A stretch of 64,000 bases of DNA from JBPCIX01 sp051005875 (GCA_051005875.1 JBPCIX010000077.1:50170-114169), one strand, 5' to 3'. Shown: positions 44,227 to 53,528, numbered from the stretch's first letter. The notes: generated by a model from the sequence alone, not told the origin. Made by a program: numbers and translations.

Positions 44227-45617
44227 CAAAGACGCCTTACTTCGTCGGCGAACCTATCTCCGCGCTCGGAGTAGCTCGCGTACTGATCGAGGCTCGAACA
44301 GGCCGGTGAAAGTAAGACTATGTCCCCCGCCGAGGCCATTTCCCTGGCATGAGCGACTGCATCGGTCATGTTTTCGGCCCGTCGTCGCGGTAAACCGGCG
44401 AAGACCTTTTCCAGTTCGGCGGCAGCCTCGCCCATTGCCACCAACCCTTTGAGTGCCGGGGCGGCCCCAGCAAGCAATGAAAGTGGGAGCCCCTTGGCTC
44501 GCCCGCCGGCAATCAACACAACATCGTTAAGCCCGGCTAAAGCAGCCAGCGTCGAATGTGGGTTTGTCGCTTTTGAATCGTCGATATAGCGCACCCCATG
44601 TCGTGTGGCAACAAAATTCATTCGGTGAGGCAGAGCCTCGAATTCCTTCACTGCCTTAACCTGGACCACCGGAGGAATGTCCAAGTACGAGGCAGCCAAA
44701 CATGCAGCAAGGACATTCTCCAGGTTGTGCTCACCCACAAGCCGGATATCGGAAACTCTCATCAGCTCTAATTCGCCCCTGGGCACGACTACGGCCACGC
44801 AGTCGTTGCGAACCCCCGCTATCAGCGCCGGCTGCCTGCCGGTCTTGTTATGAAAATTTGATTTCAATTCTTCAGGCGTTTGGTTGCCGAAGACGCCGAC
44901 GGTGGCGTTTGATCCACCCGCGATGACGAGGGCTGAGTGGTCAGTCCCGCTGACCAGCAATAGGTCATCGGGTGTTTGGTTTTCAGTAATCCGAGCCTTG
45001 GCCCTCACGTAGTCTTCAAACCCTTCATGCCAGTCGTAATGGTCGTCTGCGATGTTTAGAACGATCGCCACGGCGGGCCTAAATTTGTCGATGAACGCGA
45101 GCTGAAAACTCGACACTTCGGCAATTAACCAGGCGTCGAGTGAAGCCGACCGTACCGCCTCGATCAAGGGAAACCCTATGTTGCCGGTTGCCACTGCCTC
45201 GATGGAAGCCGAGCTAATTATTGCGGAGAGAAGCGTAGTGGTGGTCGTTTTGCCGTTGGTGCCGGTTATGGCAACCAGGGATTGTTTGGCCATGCGCCAG
45301 CCGACTTCAATTTCGCTCCAAACCGGGACGCCCCGCTCGGCTGCTAGTCGCAGCAAGGAATTTGCAGGGGAAACCCCTGGGGCCGGCACAATCAAGTCTG
45401 CCCAATCGACGAGCGCCGGGTCGGGATCGCCGAAGATCACCGGGATCCCCTTCGTGCTCAAATATTCTGCAGTGGACCGGTTGGCAGGCGATGCCATCTG
45501 TTCTGTCACTTGGATTTCAACGTCCAGCTCATGCAAACTGTCGGCAACTGCTCGCCCGGTTACTTTGCCCAGGCCGAGAATTAGGACATGGGATGCGTCC
45601 TTACCGAGCAAGTTCAA
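44226..45617 (-). CDS. murD: UDP-MurNAc-L-alanine:D-glutamate ligase
   Basis: 463 aa. The TTG at 45617 overlaps the mraY stop (TTGA), giving the proper start NLLGKDASHVLILGLGKVTG; the longer frame to 45695 is mraY shadow. ATP loop ITGTNGKTTTTTLLS, SSFQLAFIDKF, RYIDDSKATNPHS and VLLSPACSSLDQYASYSERG. Adds D-Glu. Confidence 0.95.
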   Translation of the reverse strand: MNLLGKDASHVLILGLGKVTGRAVADSLHELDVEIQVTEQMASPANRSTAEYLSTKGIPVIFGDPDPALVDWADLIVPAPGVSPANSLLRLAAERGVPVWSEIEVGWRMAKQSLVAITGTNGKTTTTTLLSAIISSASIEAVATGNIGFPLIEAVRSASLDAWLIAEVSSFQLAFIDKFRPAVAIVLNIADDHYDWHEGFEDYVRAKARITENQTPDDLLLVSGTDHSALVIAGGSNATVGVFGNQTPEELKSNFHNKTGRQPALIAGVRNDCVAVVVPRGELELMRVSDIRLVGEHNLENVLAACLAASYLDIPPVVQVKAVKEFEALPHRMNFVATRHGVRYIDDSKATNPHSTLAALAGLNDVVLIAGGRAKGLPLSLLAGAAPALKGLVAMGEAAAELEKVFAGLPRRRAENMTDAVAHAREMASAGDIVLLSPACSSLDQYASYSERGDRFADEVRRL

Positions 45618-46678
45618 CCTACGCCGCCCTTGGCGATGAAATCGGCGTAAAACAATCCGAGACCAAAGGCGATCGACAAGCCGGCGAGAATCCAAAATCG
45701 CACTATTACGGTGAATTCAGGCCAGCCGAGCAGTTCGAAATGATGATGGATGGGCGCCATAAGCAAGACCCGCTTTCCGAAAACTCGAAAGGTGAACACC
45801 TGCAGGAGTACGGAAGTCACTTCCACGACGTATAGGCCACCCAAAACAATTAGCAAAAGCTGTGTATTGGTCAAAATTGCGAGCGCCCCCATCGCTCCGC
45901 CGAGAGCAAGCGACCCGGTGTCTCCCATGAAAATCTTGGCAGGGGCGGCGTTCCACCAAAGAAAACCGGCCGACGCTCCAAGCATGGCCGCCGAAACCAT
46001 TGCAAGGTCGAGAGAATGCGGAGCGTTGTAACAGCCTGGGCCTGAAACAAGACCGCAGCTGTGCCGTGCTTGCCAGAATGCGATAACCACATAGGCCCCC
46101 ATCACCATTGCAGCAGACCCACACGCAAGGCCATCCAGACCATCGGCTAGATTCACGCCATTAGAGGCCGAAGCGATTATCAGAAAAATCCACCCAACAA
46201 TCAACAGGTTGATGCCCTGGCCCAAAGCGACACCGAGGGGCCGCGTAAATGAAATGTCCGCCTGGGCCTGCGTGTAACGAATCAGTAGGACCACGATCAG
46301 GGCAATGGCCAATTGGCCGGCCAACTTAGCCACCTTGTTTAACCCCAAGGATCGTCGCTTGGCGACTTTCAGAAAGTCATCTACGAACCCCAAGGCGCCC
46401 ATTCCGACGATCACCCCTATTGCGAGCAGCCCGCTTGGCGAAAACTCAGGTGCACCTCCGTAGGGACGAAAATGGGCAATGACGTAGCCGCCGACGCATC
46501 CCGCAATGATCACCAGGCCGCCCATGGTCGGCGTTCCCTTCTTCACGAAATGAGCCTCGGGGCCGTCCTCGCGAATGTATTGCCCGTATTTGCGCCGGCG
46601 CAGAGTCCTGATGGCCAGAGGAGTTCCTACGAGAACAAAAACAAGAGAAAAACCTGCGCTCAGCAGAATGCTGATCAT
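45614..46678 (-). CDS. mraY: Phospho-MurNAc-pentapeptide transferase MraY
   Basis: 354 aa with about ten membrane segments. Signature residues HFVKKGTPTMGGLVII, FVDDFLKVAKRRSLGL, NGVNLADGLDGLACG, FMGDTGSLALGG and PIHHHFELLGW. Makes lipid I. The start codon and following bases are tandemly duplicated with the murF stop (see repeat). Confidence 0.97.
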   Translation of the reverse strand: MISILLSAGFSLVFVLVGTPLAIRTLRRRKYGQYIREDGPEAHFVKKGTPTMGGLVIIAGCVGGYVIAHFRPYGGAPEFSPSGLLAIGVIVGMGALGFVDDFLKVAKRRSLGLNKVAKLAGQLAIALIVVLLIRYTQAQADISFTRPLGVALGQGINLLIVGWIFLIIASASNGVNLADGLDGLACGSAAMVMGAYVVIAFWQARHSCGLVSGPGCYNAPHSLDLAMVSAAMLGASAGFLWWNAAPAKIFMGDTGSLALGGAMGALAILTNTQLLLIVLGGLYVVEVTSVLLQVFTFRVFGKRVLLMAPIHHHFELLGWPEFTVIVRFWILAGLSIAFGLGLFYADFIAKGGVG

Positions 46679-46696
46679 GGAGTGCTGATCATGGGG
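46669..46696. repeat. 14-bp tandem duplication at the murF stop/mraY start
   Basis: TGCTGATCATGGAG (46669-46682) and TGCTGATCATGGGG (46683-46696). On the coding strand each copy reads CATGATCAGCA: the upstream one contains the murF TGA, the downstream one the mraY ATG. An original ATGA overlap appears to have been split by duplication. Confidence 0.88.
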
Positions 46697-48068
46697 TATT
46701 GAGCGCCATCGCCGCCATCTGTGTGACGGCTTCCAGGCCCGCTACTCTGGATGCCTTAACCAGCACCACGTCGCCGGGCCCAAGCGGCCCAACGGCTTGG
46801 GCCGCCGAGTCGGGGTCGGCGGCGACTTCAACCTCTCGCATTCCCGCGCCAATGGCTGCCTCCGCAGCAGGTATCGTTTGGCTGCCGACAACTACCAGGC
46901 GGGAGGCAAGAGTCGCCGCGAGTTCGCCCACTCTGCGATGCTCATTTTCTGAAATGGATCCAAGCTCGGCCATATGACCCAAAACTACAATTAGCCTGCC
47001 GCTCCCGCCCGCCATTACAGCACAGGTTCTGATTGCCGACTCGACCGAGGAGGGGCTCGCGTTATAGGCGTCGTTTACGAACCTGACGCCCTGATGAACC
47101 GCGACTTCCATCCGCCACTGGGACACACTTGCATTCTCGAGTCCCCTTAAACAGTCCCCCAGCGAAAGCCCCAAGCAAATGGCGCCGGCCGCGGCGGCAA
47201 GAGAGTTCGAAACCTGATGGAGACCGGCCACACGCAATGCAACGGTGACTGCGTCGCCCCGATAAGCAATCCTGAAAGTGGGCTGTCCGAGATCATTGAA
47301 TCGAATGTCTTCTGCTCGAACGTCAGCCTGGGGGTTCAACCCAAACGTCATTACGTTTGCGTCGCTAAGGTTTGCCATCGGCATGACCAGCGGATCGTCT
47401 GAGTTCAATATTGCCGCCCCCCCTTCCGGCAATGAACTGATCAGTTCGCCTTTGGCATCGGCAATTTGAGATTGTCCGCCGAACTGCTCAAAATGGGTCA
47501 GGCCGATGTTGGTGACAATTCCAATGTGGGGCCGGGCGTATTCGCAAAGCCTGGCAATGTGACCCGGCCCTCTTGACCCCATCTCGCAAACAACTACTTC
47601 GGTTTCGGGTTTGATCGAGCACAATGTTAGTGGGACGCCCAGGTCGTTGTTGAAAGACTTCTTCGAGGCGATGGTTGGCATGCAGCTTCCCGCAACCGCA
47701 CCAAGAAGATCCTTCACGCTGGTTTTCCCCGTTGACCCTGTGATTCCGACCACCAGAGGATCCTCAGTATCTCGAACCCAGGCACCAAGTGCGACAAGAG
47801 CATGCTCCGGACTGGGCGTAACGATCACTGAGGCCGCTGGATCGTCGATTTCAAGCATCTCGCGGCCGGTCACGACGGCGGCAGCCCCCCCGGCTAAGGC
47901 GGCCTCAACGTAGTCATGACCATCTTGAACCCGGCCTTTTAAAGCAAAAAAAAGGTCGCCCGGCGAGACTTCACCCGAGTTAATGCTGACCCCTGTGGCG
48001 ACGGCCTCCGGCCGGCCGGTCAGACTGCCTCTCATTACTCGTGCAGCGTGTTCGAGCTTGATTTTCAT
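46689..48068 (-). CDS. murF: UDP-MurNAc-tripeptide-D-alanyl-D-alanine ligase
   Basis: 459 aa. ATP loop GITGSTGKTSVKDLL, KSFNNDLGVPLTL, ICEMGSRGPGHI-type motif seen as VCEMGSRGPGHIARL, and FVNDAYNASPSSVESA. Adds D-Ala-D-Ala. Overlaps the murE stop by 4 nt. Confidence 0.97.
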   Translation of the reverse strand: MKIKLEHAARVMRGSLTGRPEAVATGVSINSGEVSPGDLFFALKGRVQDGHDYVEAALAGGAAAVVTGREMLEIDDPAASVIVTPSPEHALVALGAWVRDTEDPLVVGITGSTGKTSVKDLLGAVAGSCMPTIASKKSFNNDLGVPLTLCSIKPETEVVVCEMGSRGPGHIARLCEYARPHIGIVTNIGLTHFEQFGGQSQIADAKGELISSLPEGGAAILNSDDPLVMPMANLSDANVMTFGLNPQADVRAEDIRFNDLGQPTFRIAYRGDAVTVALRVAGLHQVSNSLAAAAGAICLGLSLGDCLRGLENASVSQWRMEVAVHQGVRFVNDAYNASPSSVESAIRTCAVMAGGSGRLIVVLGHMAELGSISENEHRRVGELAATLASRLVVVGSQTIPAAEAAIGAGMREVEVAADPDSAAQAVGPLGPGDVVLVKASRVAGLEAVTQMAAMALNTP

Positions 48069-49525
48069 TTGCTTTTTATTTCCTCAAGAATTTCGGCCGC
48101 AACATCTCGATCGTCGAAGGGAATCCGAACCCCGGAAACTATTTGGCAGGCTTCATGGCCCTTGCCGGCGATAACGACAACATCATCTTTTTCGGCCATG
48201 ACAAGGGCTTGCCTAATAGCCTCGTGACGGTCCTCAACTATACGGTAGCCGCCCGGGGGCGGAGAAGTTTTCAGGCCTTGTTCAATGCTTCGGAGAATGG
48301 CCCCGGGATCCTCGTTTCGGGGGTTGTCTGAGGTTGCGATCGCAATGTCAGAGTCACCTGCTGCCTCGCCCATCTGAGATCGCTTCTCTCGGTCTCTGTC
48401 GCCCCCACAACCAAAAACCAAAATAACCCGGCCCCGAGCGACCTCCCGTGCCGCAGCCAGGACTCCCCGGATTCCTGCCGGTGTATGGGCGAAGTCAACC
48501 AGAACTGAAAAATTCTGACCCCGGTCAACCCTTTCCAGTCTGCCGGGTATAGGTCGCACGCCCGCGATCCCCCTTGCTATCGCGGTCGGATCAACCCCCA
48601 TAAGGTGGCTGACAGCGATGGCAGCAAGGGCGTTGTACACATTAAACCGGCCGGGTGCCGGCACCGTGATTGCCAGGTCAAGCTCGCTGGATGCAGCCCG
48701 AAAATCTGACGAGCGGGGACCCAATTCGATGTTCAAGGCGAGCAATTCAGCCCGTGAATCTACTCCGTAAGTCAGAACTTGAAGTTCGGTCTCGCCGACC
48801 AGCCGTGCCCCATACTCGTCGTCTAAATTGATGGCCGCGTAACCAGAAAATTCCGGCGAGAACAGCCGCCTTTTCGCCAGGTAGTACTCCGCCATTGAGG
48901 GGTGATAATCGAGATGGTCCTGGGTGAGGTTCGTGAAGGCCACTGCGGCGAAGCGAGTCCCCTCGATGCGGCGCCGCTGGATTCCAATTGAGGTCACCTC
49001 CATTGCGCACGTATCGGCGCCCGCCTCAACCATCTGAGCCAGGAGCCTCTGAAGATCGATCGATTCAGGCGTAGTTCTGTCACCCGGAACAGAAACTCCT
49101 CCAGCAAAGCGCGTTTCCACCGTCCCGATCAGTCCAGTCTTTCTCCCTGCAGCCTCGAAGATGGACTCAAGCAGATACGCGGTCGTCGTTTTTCCGTTCG
49201 TGCCAGTGACACCAGCGATCTCAAGGTGATCGCTGGGGGAGCCGAAAAAGGGGGCCGCCAGGCGGTTCATGGCTACCAGACAGTCACCAACCAGCACCTG
49301 GGGCGACCGGACGTCAATGGCCCGCTCACACACCAATGCCACAGCGCCCGCCTCAAACGCCTTTACCGCGAAGTCGTGGCCGTCGCTATTGGACCCAGGG
49401 ATACTAAAAAACAAGTCCCCCCTCGTGACCCTCCTAGAGTCGTACGAGAGACCGGTGATCTGGGGTTCAGGCATGGACTCAGTTAGTTCACCGCCCATGA
49501 TTTTAGCCGCCCGGCTAAGTTTCAT
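48065..49525 (-). CDS. murE: UDP-MurNAc-L-Ala-D-Glu:meso-diaminopimelate ligase
   Basis: 486 aa. ATP loop GVTGTNGKTTTAYLL, carbamylated-Lys region YYLAKRRLFSPEFS, and ATSDNPRNEDPGAI. The DNPR motif marks mDAP-specific MurE, predicting an A1-gamma type peptidoglycan. It is followed by murF after a 4-nt overlap, and lies 36 nt after ftsI. Confidence 0.97.
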   Translation of the reverse strand: MKLSRAAKIMGGELTESMPEPQITGLSYDSRRVTRGDLFFSIPGSNSDGHDFAVKAFEAGAVALVCERAIDVRSPQVLVGDCLVAMNRLAAPFFGSPSDHLEIAGVTGTNGKTTTAYLLESIFEAAGRKTGLIGTVETRFAGGVSVPGDRTTPESIDLQRLLAQMVEAGADTCAMEVTSIGIQRRRIEGTRFAAVAFTNLTQDHLDYHPSMAEYYLAKRRLFSPEFSGYAAINLDDEYGARLVGETELQVLTYGVDSRAELLALNIELGPRSSDFRAASSELDLAITVPAPGRFNVYNALAAIAVSHLMGVDPTAIARGIAGVRPIPGRLERVDRGQNFSVLVDFAHTPAGIRGVLAAAREVARGRVILVFGCGGDRDREKRSQMGEAAGDSDIAIATSDNPRNEDPGAILRSIEQGLKTSPPPGGYRIVEDRHEAIRQALVMAEKDDVVVIAGKGHEACQIVSGVRIPFDDRDVAAEILEEIKSK

Positions 49526-49561
49526 GGCGCCAACCTGTTCCCGCGGCCGTCCCGCAGGCGG

Positions 49562-51307
49562 TTAAGGTCTAGCGTTCCCGCTTGCGACGCCCCCGGAACG
49601 GACCAGGGCCGGGAGGGGTGTTCCTTCTTGGGGAAGGACCGGCCCCGGGCCGATCCCGAGGCGCCGCAAGCAAAATTGCATGACGTTTTTGAACACGACG
49701 GCCGAAGTCAGGCCGCCATAAATTGGAGTGGGGTCATCGAGCACCACGCCAACAACAAACTTGGGATCCCCCGCAGGTGCGTAGCCAAAGAACGAGGCCA
49801 TATAGCCCGCATAGCCGCCCGGCGCCGGCTTCTGCGCCGTTCCGGTCTTACCCGCAACTTGGTATCCCGGAATGTCGGCCGCTCGCCCGGTGCCATCGGC
49901 CCCACGAGTAACCCCGACGAGCATGGTGTTAAGAGTGTCGGCCGTTGCTTTCTGAATCACCCGATGCTCGGGTGAAGCCGGCAACTCTTTTCTGTGGCCG
50001 GCGGAATCAATAAGGGCTTCGACTAACTGCGGCTTGACTGCTACGCCGCCGTTAGCAAGGGTCGAAAAGACGTTCATGACCTGCATGGGGGTGGCGGCCA
50101 CGCCCTGCCCAATGGGGATGGTTCCTATTGCAGCGCCGTACCATTTGTCGGGCTTGGGCAATATTCCGCCCGATTCGCCCGGGTACCCCGAGCCGGTCGG
50201 GCGCCCATAGCCGAATGCACCCAGGTAGTCGTACAGCCGTTGCTTCCCAAGGCCAAGGGCAATCTTGATTGTGCCCACGTTCGAGGACTCCTGGATTATT
50301 TGAGAAAAGGACATGTCCACGGTGGGGTGAGCATGCGAGTCCTTAAACAGCTTGCTCCCAAGCTGAAAAACTGAGGGCACCCTGTAAATGTCCGTTGGCC
50401 TGGCAACTCCGTTCTCGATAGCCGCCGCGGCTGTGATGACCTTGTTGGCCGAGCCCGGCTCGTAAGCATCCTGGAACACCTTGTTTCGACGGTCGATCGC
50501 GGTGCTTGCCCGAACATTATTTGGGTCGAACGTCGGAAGGTTTGCCAGAGCCAGTATCTCCCCGTTTTTGGGGTCCATAACGACGATCGAACCGCCCTTC
50601 GCGTTGTACGCCTTGATGGCTTTGGCAAGCTCCGTCTCTGCAGTGAATTGCACTTGGCGATCAATGGTTAAGACCAAGTCTTGACCGGGTGCCGATGGCT
50701 TTACGAAGGTTTTTCCAACCGGAATCGGCCGGCCCTGTGGGTCCCTCTCAGTCAAGATTTCGCCGGGAGCGCCTCTAAGCATCGAATCGTACTTTTGTTC
50801 GAGGCCGCCGAACCCGGTGTTGTCGAAGCCAACAAAGCCCAAAACATGAGATGCGAGAGCTCCGCCGGGATAAATCCGTTTGGACTCAGCCACGGTATCA
50901 ATTCCGGGCAGTTGCAGCGCTTCAATCTCGTTTGCCAGTTTTGGATGAATCTTGCGAGCAAGGTAAACGAAGCCAGAACGACGCGATAGCTTGGCCGTCA
51001 ATTCCGCCTCGTCGAGGGCGAGGATGGGCGCAATGGCTTTTGCAGCAGCAACCGCATCACTGACGAAACGTGGGTTTGCGTAGACGGTCCTCATGTCCAT
51101 CGAGATGGCCATTTCCGCTCCCGACCGATCGTACATAGAACCTCGCTGGGGCGGAAGCACGACGACTCGTTGCCTTTGGTCCTGGGCTAGGGCAACGAAG
51201 CGGTCCGCTGCCACAATTTGAAGCCAGTAGAGCCTCGAAACGACAAGCGCAAAGCCAAGCATCAAGACACAAAAAAGACTGGGCAACCGAAGCGAGCGGT
51301 TTTTCAC
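49562..51307 (-). CDS. ftsI: Septal transpeptidase FtsI (class B PBP)
   Basis: 581 aa. Cytoplasmic start, one membrane anchor (about 10-28), a dimerisation domain (PPQRGSMYDRSGAEMAIS), then the transpeptidase with SxxK AYEPGSANKVIT, SxN ESSNVGTIK and KTGTAQKPAPGGY. It cross-links septal peptidoglycan. Overlaps the ftsL-like gene by 4 nt (ATGA). Confidence 0.96.
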   Translation of the reverse strand: MKNRSLRLPSLFCVLMLGFALVVSRLYWLQIVAADRFVALAQDQRQRVVVLPPQRGSMYDRSGAEMAISMDMRTVYANPRFVSDAVAAAKAIAPILALDEAELTAKLSRRSGFVYLARKIHPKLANEIEALQLPGIDTVAESKRIYPGGALASHVLGFVGFDNTGFGGLEQKYDSMLRGAPGEILTERDPQGRPIPVGKTFVKPSAPGQDLVLTIDRQVQFTAETELAKAIKAYNAKGGSIVVMDPKNGEILALANLPTFDPNNVRASTAIDRRNKVFQDAYEPGSANKVITAAAAIENGVARPTDIYRVPSVFQLGSKLFKDSHAHPTVDMSFSQIIQESSNVGTIKIALGLGKQRLYDYLGAFGYGRPTGSGYPGESGGILPKPDKWYGAAIGTIPIGQGVAATPMQVMNVFSTLANGGVAVKPQLVEALIDSAGHRKELPASPEHRVIQKATADTLNTMLVGVTRGADGTGRAADIPGYQVAGKTGTAQKPAPGGYAGYMASFFGYAPAGDPKFVVGVVLDDPTPIYGGLTSAVVFKNVMQFCLRRLGIGPGPVLPQEGTPLPALVRSGGVASGNARP

Positions 51308-51750
51308 TGTTTTCTAACAAGAAACGGCTTTAGATCGTCTTCGGCGGCTAATTCCTGGGTTTGGGGCGAACTAACGGTTCCCTCGGTGGGGCCGGCCAGG
51401 CGCTCCTGGTAATCGGGCGCCACAAGACCCATTTGCGCCACAGCCTCCGCCAGGCGCCCCGGCGACTCCGCAACCGCCATTTCGTACCGCAGGCGGCGGT
51501 GCTCATCCTGCTGGTCGGCAACTTGCGTTTGCAAGGCATCGAAGGCGATAGAGGTTTGAGCCACATAGATATTGAGTAAGACCAAACCGAAAATGAATGA
51601 GGCCAGTAAGCCAAATAGAGCAATAGCCGTCGCGACCCCTGCCGGGCGGTATCGGGCTTGGGGCCGAACCGCCGGCCGGGCCTGGGGCGTGGGTTTACGC
51701 CGCGCCTTTGCCGGGAGACGAACTGCGGGGTTTCTAGCCGCCATTGCCAT
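51304..51750 (-). CDS. ftsL: FtsL-like divisome protein
   Basis: 148 aa. An Arg/Pro/Ala-rich cytoplasmic tail (about 1-38), one membrane segment (about 40-62, GVATAIALFGLLASFIFGLV), then a short extracellular coiled coil (about 65-100). Sequence similarity is low, as usual for FtsL; size, topology and position between rsmH and ftsI make the case. The ATG overlaps the rsmH stop by one base. Confidence 0.8.
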   Translation of the reverse strand: MAMAARNPAVRLPAKARRKPTPQARPAVRPQARYRPAGVATAIALFGLLASFIFGLVLLNIYVAQTSIAFDALQTQVADQQDEHRRLRYEMAVAESPGRLAEAVAQMGLVAPDYQERLAGPTEGTVSSPQTQELAAEDDLKPFLVRKQ

Positions 51751-52748
51751 CAGGCGCTTCCTCCCACAGCTGTATGTCCCCTGGATCCTTGCCCGCCGAG
51801 TTTTTCGGCGGCACGCAGGCTTGCGCTTCGAGCGCGAGGATTCCGGCTGATCTCGTCGTCGCCCGGCTTGATCGGCTTGCGGGTAAGGATGCGCACTTGT
51901 TCAACGCCTCCGCACAAACAAACCGGCAACCCACGGGGGCAAATGCACCCTATTGCGGCCTCGGTGAATGCCGATTTGACTATCCTGTCTTCGAGCGAGT
52001 GGTAGCTGATGGCGGCCAGCCCTCCGCCCGGCGCCAGTAACGACAGGGCGGAGGCCAACGATTGCTTTAGTGAACCAAGTTCGTTGTTTACGGCAATCCT
52101 TAGTGCCTGAAAGCTTCGGCGAGCCGGATGAGGCCCGGTTCTGCGAGTTGCGGCGGGAATGGCGGCCTTGACCACCTCGGCGAGGTCACCTGCGTCATCG
52201 AAGTTCTCTTCCCTGCGCCTTTTGACGATGGCATTAGCGACACGATCAGCAAAGCGTTCCTCGCCGTACTCGTTCAAGATGCGCTTTAGATCTGAACTTG
52301 AATAGTTATTCACGATGTCCCCCGCAGTTTCGCCAGATTCAGCATCCATGCGCATATCAATTGAGGCGCCCCACCGATACTGAAAGCCACGCTGAGGCGT
52401 GTCCAATTGGAAAGAGGAGACGCCAAGGTCATAAAAGACCGCCGCAGCATCCTTAAGCCGCCGCTTCGTGAGGAGTTGCTCGAGCTGCGAGAAATTGCCT
52501 TTGGCGAGCTCCACTCGAGATCCAAAGCGCTCGAGCCGGCGTGCAGCCACCGCGAGAGCGTCTGAATCCCTGTCTATGCCCAGCAGCGCGACATGACTGA
52601 AGGCATCGAGAAAGACCTCGGAGTGCCCGCCGCCCCCTACGGTGCAATCGACGAGTAGCTCGCCGGTTTCCAGAGCCGGTCTTAGGCATTCAAGAGACTC
52701 AGCGGTAAGAACAGGGTCGTGAAAGCTGTCTGATGATTCGTTATGCAT
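51750..52748 (-). CDS. rsmH: 16S rRNA (cytosine1402-N4)-methyltransferase RsmH
   Basis: 332 aa. SAM motif VDCTVGGGGHSEVFLDA (about 33-49), YDLGVSSFQLDTPQRGF, RRTGPHPARRSFQALRIAVN and ISYHSLEDRIVKSAF. ATG at 52748 with GAGAGGG 8 nt upstream, 13 nt after the small membrane-peptide gene. Confidence 0.97.
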   Translation of the reverse strand: MHNESSDSFHDPVLTAESLECLRPALETGELLVDCTVGGGGHSEVFLDAFSHVALLGIDRDSDALAVAARRLERFGSRVELAKGNFSQLEQLLTKRRLKDAAAVFYDLGVSSFQLDTPQRGFQYRWGASIDMRMDAESGETAGDIVNNYSSSDLKRILNEYGEERFADRVANAIVKRRREENFDDAGDLAEVVKAAIPAATRRTGPHPARRSFQALRIAVNNELGSLKQSLASALSLLAPGGGLAAISYHSLEDRIVKSAFTEAAIGCICPRGLPVCLCGGVEQVRILTRKPIKPGDDEISRNPRARSASLRAAEKLGGQGSRGHTAVGGSA

Positions 52749-52761
52749 TGCGAGGACCCTC

Positions 52762-52890
52762 TCACCGCATTACCCCGACAAAAATGAAGGCAAGCCCAAG
52801 ATAACCGGCGAGAGTGAACCCGGCCACTGCGAACAACAAGAAACTCTCGGAGACTTCTTTCAGCAAACTATGAGTTGGTACCGCTTCCAT
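52762..52890 (-). CDS. 42-aa single-span membrane peptide between mraZ and rsmH
   Basis: An ATG at 52890 shares its A with the mraZ stop (TAATG), and AAAGGATC lies upstream, so translation is coupled and ribosome binding plausible. The product begins MEAVPTHSLLKEVSESF and has one hydrophobic span (about 18-40, FLLFAVAGFTLAGYLGLAFI), ending VMR. It stops 13 nt before rsmH. No family recognised. Frame, spacing and clean hydrophobic design make it a likely real gene of the dcw cluster, perhaps a small divisome or FtsL-associated factor; the role is unknown. Confidence 0.7.
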   Translation of the reverse strand: MEAVPTHSLLKEVSESFLLFAVAGFTLAGYLGLAFIFVGVMR

Positions 52891-53336
52891 TATTTGATCC
52901 TTTCTAAAATTCTGGGTGGATCGAGTTGCTCGGTAATGCTCTCGTACGAGTCCTCAACGCCCTGCTTGTACTCGGTCCAGACGTCCCGGTCCCAAATCTC
53001 GGCCCTGCCGGAAACCCCGATTAACACCACCGGGCCGCTGAGACCGGCGTATTCCCGGAGGTTTTGAGGGATGTTCATGCGGCCCGACCGATCCACCTGC
53101 TCCTCAGATGCGAACGAGAAAAACAGCCGGTTGTGATCGCGGTTGACTTTGTGATTGGGAGAAAGTTGTTCAAGTTGACTCGCCCGTTCGGCAAACCTAT
53201 TTTGAGTCATGACGAATAGGCAGTTCTCCTGCCCGGCCGTCACCACAACCTCGCCCTTTAGCTCTTCCCGCCACTTCGCCGGGATGAAGACGCGTCCCTT
53301 AGCGTCCATCGTGTGTTTGAACTCTCCTGTCAGCAA
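52890..53336 (-). CDS. mraZ: Transcriptional regulator MraZ
   Basis: 148 aa from the TTG at 53336, which has GGAG 7 nt upstream and gives the family start LTGEFKHTMDAKGRVFIPAK. A longer frame to 53405 is less likely. Two AbrB-like swapped-hairpin halves: DAKGRVFIPAKWRE and DRSGRMNIPQNLREYAG. MraZ binds repeats upstream of its own operon. Confidence 0.95.
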   Translation of the reverse strand: MLTGEFKHTMDAKGRVFIPAKWREELKGEVVVTAGQENCLFVMTQNRFAERASQLEQLSPNHKVNRDHNRLFFSFASEEQVDRSGRMNIPQNLREYAGLSGPVVLIGVSGRAEIWDRDVWTEYKQGVEDSYESITEQLDPPRILERIK

Positions 53337-53353
53337 GCCTGCGCTCCACCCTT

Positions 53354-53374
53354 CCAAAATTCTGGCCAAAATTC
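53354..53374. promoter_or_regulatory. Direct repeat in the mraZ leader, possible MraZ operator
   Basis: CCAAAATTC occurs at 53354-53362 and 53366-53374, 12 bp apart, between the putative promoter and the mraZ start. MraZ operators are short direct repeats near the start, but this sequence is not one I can match to a known box. Confidence 0.35.
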
Positions 53375-53403
53375 GTAGGCTCTCTTTAGCCCCACTTTGC
53401 GCC

Positions 53404-53432
53404 ACATTACTCCCCTAGCGCGCCACCGTCAA
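53404..53432 (-). promoter_or_regulatory. Candidate dcw-cluster promoter upstream of mraZ
   Basis: Minus-strand TTGACG (53427-53432), exactly 17 nt, then TAATGT (53404-53409). The -35 is good, the -10 fair. It would give a leader of about 60 nt to the TTG start of mraZ. Confidence 0.45.
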
Positions 53433-53528
53433 GGTGTTTTGGGCAAAAATCCCCCGAAATGATGAATTACAAGGATGTAATTAGGGCTAATACAGGAATG
53501 AGACCCAAAAACGTGCAGAGAACCAGGT

